From positions 61,058,727 through 61,122,726 of the forward strand of contig JAKGHH010000007.1 of NCBI GenBank assembly GCA_022828595.1: 64,000 nucleotides of DNA, in the 5' to 3' direction. Numbering within the stretch: the stretch's first letter is position 1; every line of letters starts with the position of its first letter. Below the pieces are notes generated by a model, which searched no databases, was not told the DNA's origin, and saw only the letters and a program-made list of their open reading frames with translations. The translations under genes and the position numbers were made by a program. Below are positions 50,601-56,600 of this stretch, piece after piece. The DNA comes from Nelumbo lutea (taxonomy: Eukaryota > Streptophyta > Magnoliopsida > Proteales > Nelumbonaceae).

Positions 50601-53600
50601 AAACAGAGCTGTCAAAACAGAAACAATATCAAGAACACTTCTTGATCAGATCCACAAGTGGAGATCAAACTGGGTAGGGGCGGCAATAACTGGGGAAGAG
50701 TTCTGCAGTTTGCTGTTGTGTGTTTAATCTAAAGAATTCGCTCCCTATTTATAGCCTTCTCTGCATCAGCCTCGTAATCTAATTAGGAGGGAGTTTCCTA
50801 ATCCAAATCTTATATTTGGATCTGGGCTCTTAAATGGATAAGACTTATCTTATCCTTCAGCTAATCCTAATAAGTTCAAAACTGAATTCGCCCCCTTTTA
50901 ATTAACTAACTTAAGCCTAGTTCGAATTGGGCCTTAGGCCCATATTAAGCTTATGTGCTCACTTACTCTTTTAACCTACTGCCCAGTTGGCTGTCTTTGT
51001 ATGGCGTGGGACCCTAACATCGATCTACACATCAACCACATGGGTTCAGCCCAACCTTTGTTACAAGGCCTGGCCTAATCTCACAAGTGTCCAGTTTAAG
51101 GGTATTACACAACAACACACCACAATGACACGAATCAATTATGTACTTTATTCATTTACAATAAATGTCAAAAGATACATAAATTTGATTGGAGCTAAGG
51201 GCATAACTGTCTAACATGAAATTGAACTTTGATGGAAACTCTATAGGTAATCTAGGCCCATCTGGTATAGGGGGTGTTTTCAGAGATAATGAAGGCAACA
51301 TAATGGCTTTGTTTTAAGGTCCAATAGGAGTTGGAGATTCCTTAAGAGCAGAAATCTTGGCACTACATCAAGGTGTAAAACTGGCCAAACAATTGGGGCT
51401 ACAGCAGATTTAGAGGGAGACTCCAAGTTGGTAATTGGGTGGATGCAATCAGGGCAGCTGGGAATTTGACAATATAGACAGCTAATAAGGGAAATTCTTA
51501 GCATAACAAGGAAGGTGGGTGTTTGGTTCAAGTGGGTAAGGAGATCAACAAATGGTTTTGCTGACGCCCTAGCGAAACAAGGGACTGTAAGGGAGAGTCT
51601 TTATTGGGCAATGCTGTAATGTTTGATGTTTATTGGATCAACCTTTTCTGATAAGGGTTGAATTCTGTATTTCAGTTTAATTTCTCTCTAATGAAAGTTA
51701 TCGTTTCTGATAAAAAAAAAATCCACACATTCACTTTCCACTAAACTGCATCTAAAATTTTCCTTACTTCGACAAAAGCCCATTTGGGTTGGTTCCACCA
51801 CATGATGCAACACCATTAAATGTTTGTGGATAGATAGGCATGCAGGCATTATTTTGTAATCTTTTTTTGATGAATAATGAGTGAATTTTTTAATAGTTTA
51901 ACATCATTTTGTAATCTTCCTTACGGAGTGATTTAAAAGGGCACCACAAGATGCTTGCATTCCTTTTATCCTATATGGTCCAGAAAATTGCTAAAGGTAA
52001 CTTATTGGCCACAGCCTTATCCCTTTGCTCAGTCCTGCAGATAGCCAGATACTACCATCCATAGAAGTTCTCTCCTGGGAAGCACCCTTTTACCAGAAAA
52101 AAATGAAAGTAAAAAAAGAGGAGCTATAGAAGTTGTTATACCTAGAGGAGAAATGCCTATGGCAATAAAGGGAGAAACCTAAGTTTATGATTCTTATATG
52201 TGAATTTGGAAGATATTTCTCCCTTTTGTTGTCATAGACATTGCTCTTATTGACATAAACAACATCTATGGTTCATGTACTTTTTTCACTTTTTACCCAT
52301 TTGTGAGAAATAGGAAAATCTTGGGCTGACAAGCATGTGAATGCAGGTTCAATTCCGAGGGCAGCCACTTTGTGCAAAATATGTCATGGTTAGTTTTGTA
52401 TCCAGTCCATCCCTCCCATGATCCTGGATTCTGGGATCAACACTGGATAATGACCCTTGTCTTGGCAACAAGAAGATAATAATCGATCATGAAAAAGGGA
52501 GACTATCCACTTTCTTATTATCTTTTGTAGATCAATCAGTTTAGAATCGTTTAAACAATTATGCTTGAAGGCTAAGTTTTTGAACTTCAAGGGCATCTTG
52601 GTTTAAGGGGACTGACATGTTGTCTTAGGATGGCTAAAGAAGGATGAAGCAGGATCACAGAGATATAGGTGCATAATGAGTGAAAATCAGAAAGCTAGCA
52701 GCAGAGTTGAGAATGGCATACAATTGGATTCCTAGTTCAGCAAATTCTATAGCGGATTGGCTAGCCAAACAAGGTGTAAATCAGAGAGATTTGTATTGTG
52801 GAATAGTAAATTAGGGGTAACTTCTTTCTCATGTACAGGCTTATGTAAGAAGGCTAGTCGAGATTAGCTATCTTAGTGGGTGCAAGATTTCTGGTGTATA
52901 TATTTTTGAAAGGCATATTTTTCTGTTGTATATATAACAGTTACTGATGAAAAGAGGCTATTTTGTGGTTTGGGCCTTCATAATCCTTGATCTTTTCTCC
53001 CCATTCATTGTTTTAACTGTTCTATTTATGCAAACTTTTCAGTGCTACTTTCTTTTGATACGTTTTCTTGACTCTTGTTATAGTTCTTCTGGGTTTTGCT
53101 TATCAAAAAAGAAAAAAAAAAAACAGATAAAAGAATCAACCTTCCAGGTTATGCCTTTTGTTTCTGTTGTTATCTTTATTGCTAAATCAGTTTAGTTTTC
53201 TTCGTCCTGACTTCAGATGGAACAACAAATTTTGCACATGGCTATCCAAGTTTTGCAGTATCAGTAGGAGTTTTATTTCGAGGAAAGCCAGCTTCTGCTG
53301 CTGTGGTAATTAGTCTTTCCTGATGTAATTCTTGTTTTTTCATCATTTCATTGTTTCTTTTTTTTTTTTTTTTTATATTCCAATACATGATAAAAGAAGG
53401 AAAATATGTAACTTATGATTTTTATTCCAGAAAACTGAAATATTGTTTCCTCCAATATTTTAAAAGATATTCTTCAGGTGCACCAGGCTCATAGTTACAA
53501 GTAAGGTTCACTGTGCTGAGTGCACCTCACCTGGGTCACACCCAAACCTAGGTGTACCTGACCTAGCTTATTGCCATGATTTGTTTAATTAACCTTGAAT

Positions 53601-56600
53601 TTGACATAGTTAATTTACTATCATATAGGCCACAATATTATTTTTAGAATTTATAGGTGTAACATATGTAGCACATGATTCTATGAGGCTAAAACCTTCA
53701 TTTGGGTAACAAGATGCCCAAATCAATTCAGCCAACAAGATCTTATTTCTTTCAAAATTTTGATTTGCATGTTTTTATATATTAAGCTTTTTGTTTATTT
53801 AGGGGCCGTTTGGCAAGCCAAATGGGGCCTTAGTTTTTTTAGAGTGGCACCTCACTTCATTCAGTTGTGGCCTTCATGCCTTGTGGCTTGGGCTCTAGGA
53901 ATCTCTTGTCCTTCAATTGCTAATCTCCCTTTAGAATACTGGGTTCCTCTATTACTGTAATTAAAAGATGAGGTGGACCAAATGGCATATACATTAGATT
54001 TTATCAGATAAAATTCAACAATTTCCAACTCCATGTCTTGAATGGTCCCAGGTGTTTTCTTATATTTTATTAGCCAACAAAGATTCTTTGCTTCCCTCTC
54101 CAAAACTAACTAGCCTAAATGTTCATTCAATCAATTCAAACTGTTAAAACTTGCTAAACCACAGCCAATTGCATTTTTTTCCCATAATTCTGCTTGTGAA
54201 TTATACGGGTCTTTCTCTTGGATTTCGAGGCAAATACAGTGTATTTGAGGGGGAGTGTCCCCAAGGCAAAGTTACAACATTGTGTAAGCAAGCTGGGCAT
54301 GACTAATATCTATGTCAGCTTGAGGGGGAGTGTAGAGATAATGGCCTTAGTTTCTTTGTTTTTCTTTAAGTTATGTTTATGACTTGTGTTAGTAGGTAGC
54401 ATGGTTTAAAATGTCCCTAATTTCCCTAATATTTCCACGACATATTTCCATTTCCATGGGTAGTGGCACGAAATTTTACCGGAATCGACATTTCCCCAAT
54501 GAACACTACCAACACTATGTGGAGTACAACAAATAGTTTCCACAACATATTTCCATTTCCATGGGTAGTGGCACGAAATTTTACCGGAATCGACATTTCC
54601 CCAATGAACACTACCAACACTATGTGGAGTACAACAAATAGTTTCCACAACATATTTCCATTTCCACTTCCATGGGTAGCGACGTGGAACTTTACTGGAT
54701 TCAACATATTTCCCAGTGAACACTACCAATACTATGTGGAGTCCAAGAGATAGTATTATAACATAAGTTGGTACAATATTGTAAATATGTTAAGTAACAA
54801 TTTTATTGTCCACCTAACTTACATGATTACCACTTTGAGCTAGCTCAATATTCATTTCAAACATGAAGTTAAATATTAGTTTTTTGTTTGTGTAATAGAT
54901 TATTTGGTTGATCTATTACAATCATTTACGTTTTCTATGAGTTAAAATTTTGCTTTAACTCATTTTATCATGAAGCTCTGAATCTTAAAGTTTACAGGGC
55001 AACTTCAGAACGTATTCTTTTGTCTATAACCTTAGTTACTTAGCTTTGTTTAATGATTTGCAACAAGATAATAATTTAGAAAGGTGTTCGTATGCTTCTT
55101 TTATCATTTCATAAAATATCTTTCTATATGTTGCATATTTTAAAATGTTTCCACCATGTCTATAATTTTTACAATATTTCCATACAATATTTCCGAAATG
55201 TTTCTTATATTTGGATGTTCGATATTTCCACCGACATCAACATTTTAAACCATGGTAGGTAGTGGGCCTTAGTTATGGGCATGCTTTCTTGTTTTTTATT
55301 CTTTTTGATTGCTGTCTTTAGTGATGGGTGCCCTAGTATGGGCACTCATGCAATTGTCCTTATTTTTTACAACAAAAGAATAAAAGAGATCATTGGGGGC
55401 TGAAGAGTTTTTTTTTTTTGAACGACTCTCTTCTTTCTTTCCTTCCATCTTCTTCCTCCATCACTTCTCCCTCTTCAATCTCCTTCTTTTCTCCTATTTC
55501 TTTTCTTTTAATTCAGATTATTGCAGGTGTGATTTACAACTCTCTACCTGGAATGAAGCTGAGATATGCTCATTTTTTCTGATTGATTGAGTTTAAGAGT
55601 ATGGCCTACTGATCTTTTCGACCGGAAATGTGACATTAGAGATTTATAGATGGCCTGCCACTGGTTAGGTCAATCAGAGCCTTTTGTGTTTCATCTTTGT
55701 TTTGAACGCCCTACCCTTACTCTCTTTGTGACCATAGGATCGCTGTCTGAATGCATTTCCACATTGACTTTTCCCCTCCAAGCATGTGGAGAAGCATCTA
55801 GTCAATTTTTGGCCACTATGGGTGCCTAGTTGCCTAGTTGCACAGGTGATAACTTCATAAAATAAAGAACTAAATCTTGGCTAATTCCCTAGTTTTATAT
55901 ACTATTCAGCATGTGTATTAATTGAATGTATAGCAATTCTCTTTCTTGGGAACATTAAATTTCTTCTCAAAACATGGAAAATCATCATCTCTAAAAGATA
56001 AAAGGTATTTTAAATACATTAACAAGTATTGAATAGAGTAATTTAATATCAATTAGCAACTGAAGAAGGCTATAATTTTATATGATGAAAATTGAAGATA
56101 GAGAGTAAAAGAGAAAAAGAACAAAGGTGGGGCTATTGTTATATTTAATGTAAGAGAGAGAGAGAGTGATAATAGAAAAATAACAAAAAAAAAGGAAATT
56201 TATTTACACATTCTTTCTTTCTTCTCTTCCTAAAACTCTTTGATCTTTTAAACTTCAGTGGCAAAACTTTAAAACAAAGTACAAATGATACATATAGTAT
56301 ATAATAGAATGTGTTAACACACATATTAGTTAGATGTAGCAATACATGTGATATTATAATAAGGAACCCACCTTGCCATTTTTTTCACTTTGGTGGGTGC
56401 GTAGTCACCCAGACGAGTACTTTATTGCTACAAGTCATGGCCTTTAGGCGAGGTGCCCTAACAAGAGTGCCTAGTCACCTAAGTGATGCCTTGACAACTA
56501 TGCCTGAAAAGCAAACCTATCTCTGCCGAATCCATCTACTTAGCACCAAAAAGAGAAGAAATACTGCTAAACGATAGGGATCAAGCTGTAGGAGATAACA

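Larger units (their letters stand above)
46323..50624 (+). mobile_element. Copia-5, Ty1/copia element nested in the solo LTR
   Basis: The element proper is 46328-50619. LTRs 46328-46591 and 50360-50619 begin TGTTAGAGCTAGCCG and end GTCAAAACA and are very similar. PBS TGGTATCAGAGC at 46592-46603 is perfect; polypurine tract TTGAGGGGGAG before 50360. Target copies GAAAT (46323-46327) and GAAAC (50620-50624) differ at one base. The element is about 4.3 kb because most of gag is missing. Confidence 0.92.
45940..51221 (-). mobile_element. Solo LTR with TSD TGAAA, split by copia-5
   Basis: TGAAA occurs at 45940-45944 and 51217-51221. The sequence between them starts TG (45945) and ends CA (51216), and once copia-5 is removed it is about 970 bp. 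It interrupts the LINE-5 RNase H start. On the minus strand it begins TGTTAGACAGTTATGCCC. There is no internal coding region, PBS or second LTR, so this is best read as a solo LTR; its family is unknown. Confidence 0.75.
42370..51620 (+). pseudogene. LINE-5 ORF2 (endonuclease, RT, zf-RVT, RNase H), interrupted
   Basis: The start MKLISWNVRGLGSSKKRRVI at 42370 opens an apurinic endonuclease domain; a 31-bp tandem duplication (42457, 42488) and a stop near 42938 break it. GGDFNVIR and SDHCPIRL are endonuclease catalytic motifs. RT begins with AKAPGPDGFSMAFYQDCW near 43755; one frameshift lies near 44010. GIRQGDPLPLFLF is followed by LQFVDDIILF (FVDD at the catalytic site) near 44465. zf-RVT is at 45400-45640 and the linker HWLKSCDLFKDF ends near 45905. 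RNase H (LNFDGNSIGNLGPSGIGGVF, FADALAKQG) lies at 51217-51620 after the nested insertion. Stops are present in RNase H. Confidence 0.88.
40791..51737 (+). mobile_element. LINE-5, long L1-type element with 17-bp TSD
   Basis: ATCCACACATTCACTTT is present at 40791-40807 and 51721-51737, flanking 40808-51720, which ends in a 9-base A tail. Inside are a 3' part of ORF1, ORF2 with endonuclease, RT and zf-RVT, and RNase H, in order on the plus strand. A solo LTR (45945-51216) carrying copia-5 separates zf-RVT from RNase H. Without these the LINE is about 5.6 kb, close to full length but truncated in ORF1. Confidence 0.92.
54243..55530 (+). mobile_element. Copia 3' end plus LTR, split by a hAT-like element
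   Basis: 54258-54325 encodes the end of a copia RNase H (VSKLGMTNIYVSL), followed by TTGAGGGGGAG and an LTR starting TGTAGAGATAATGG at 54331. The LTR resumes after the hAT element at 55263 and includes a CT-rich stretch; its end is placed near 55526 only by context. The rest of the copia element is absent. Confidence 0.65.

Noticed and set aside
54406..54755. Tandem 105-bp repeat considered as a CRISPR array or repeat protein gene
   Set aside because: Units are contiguous without spacers, lie inside a hAT element in a plant intron, and the ORFs on both strands merely read the repeat.
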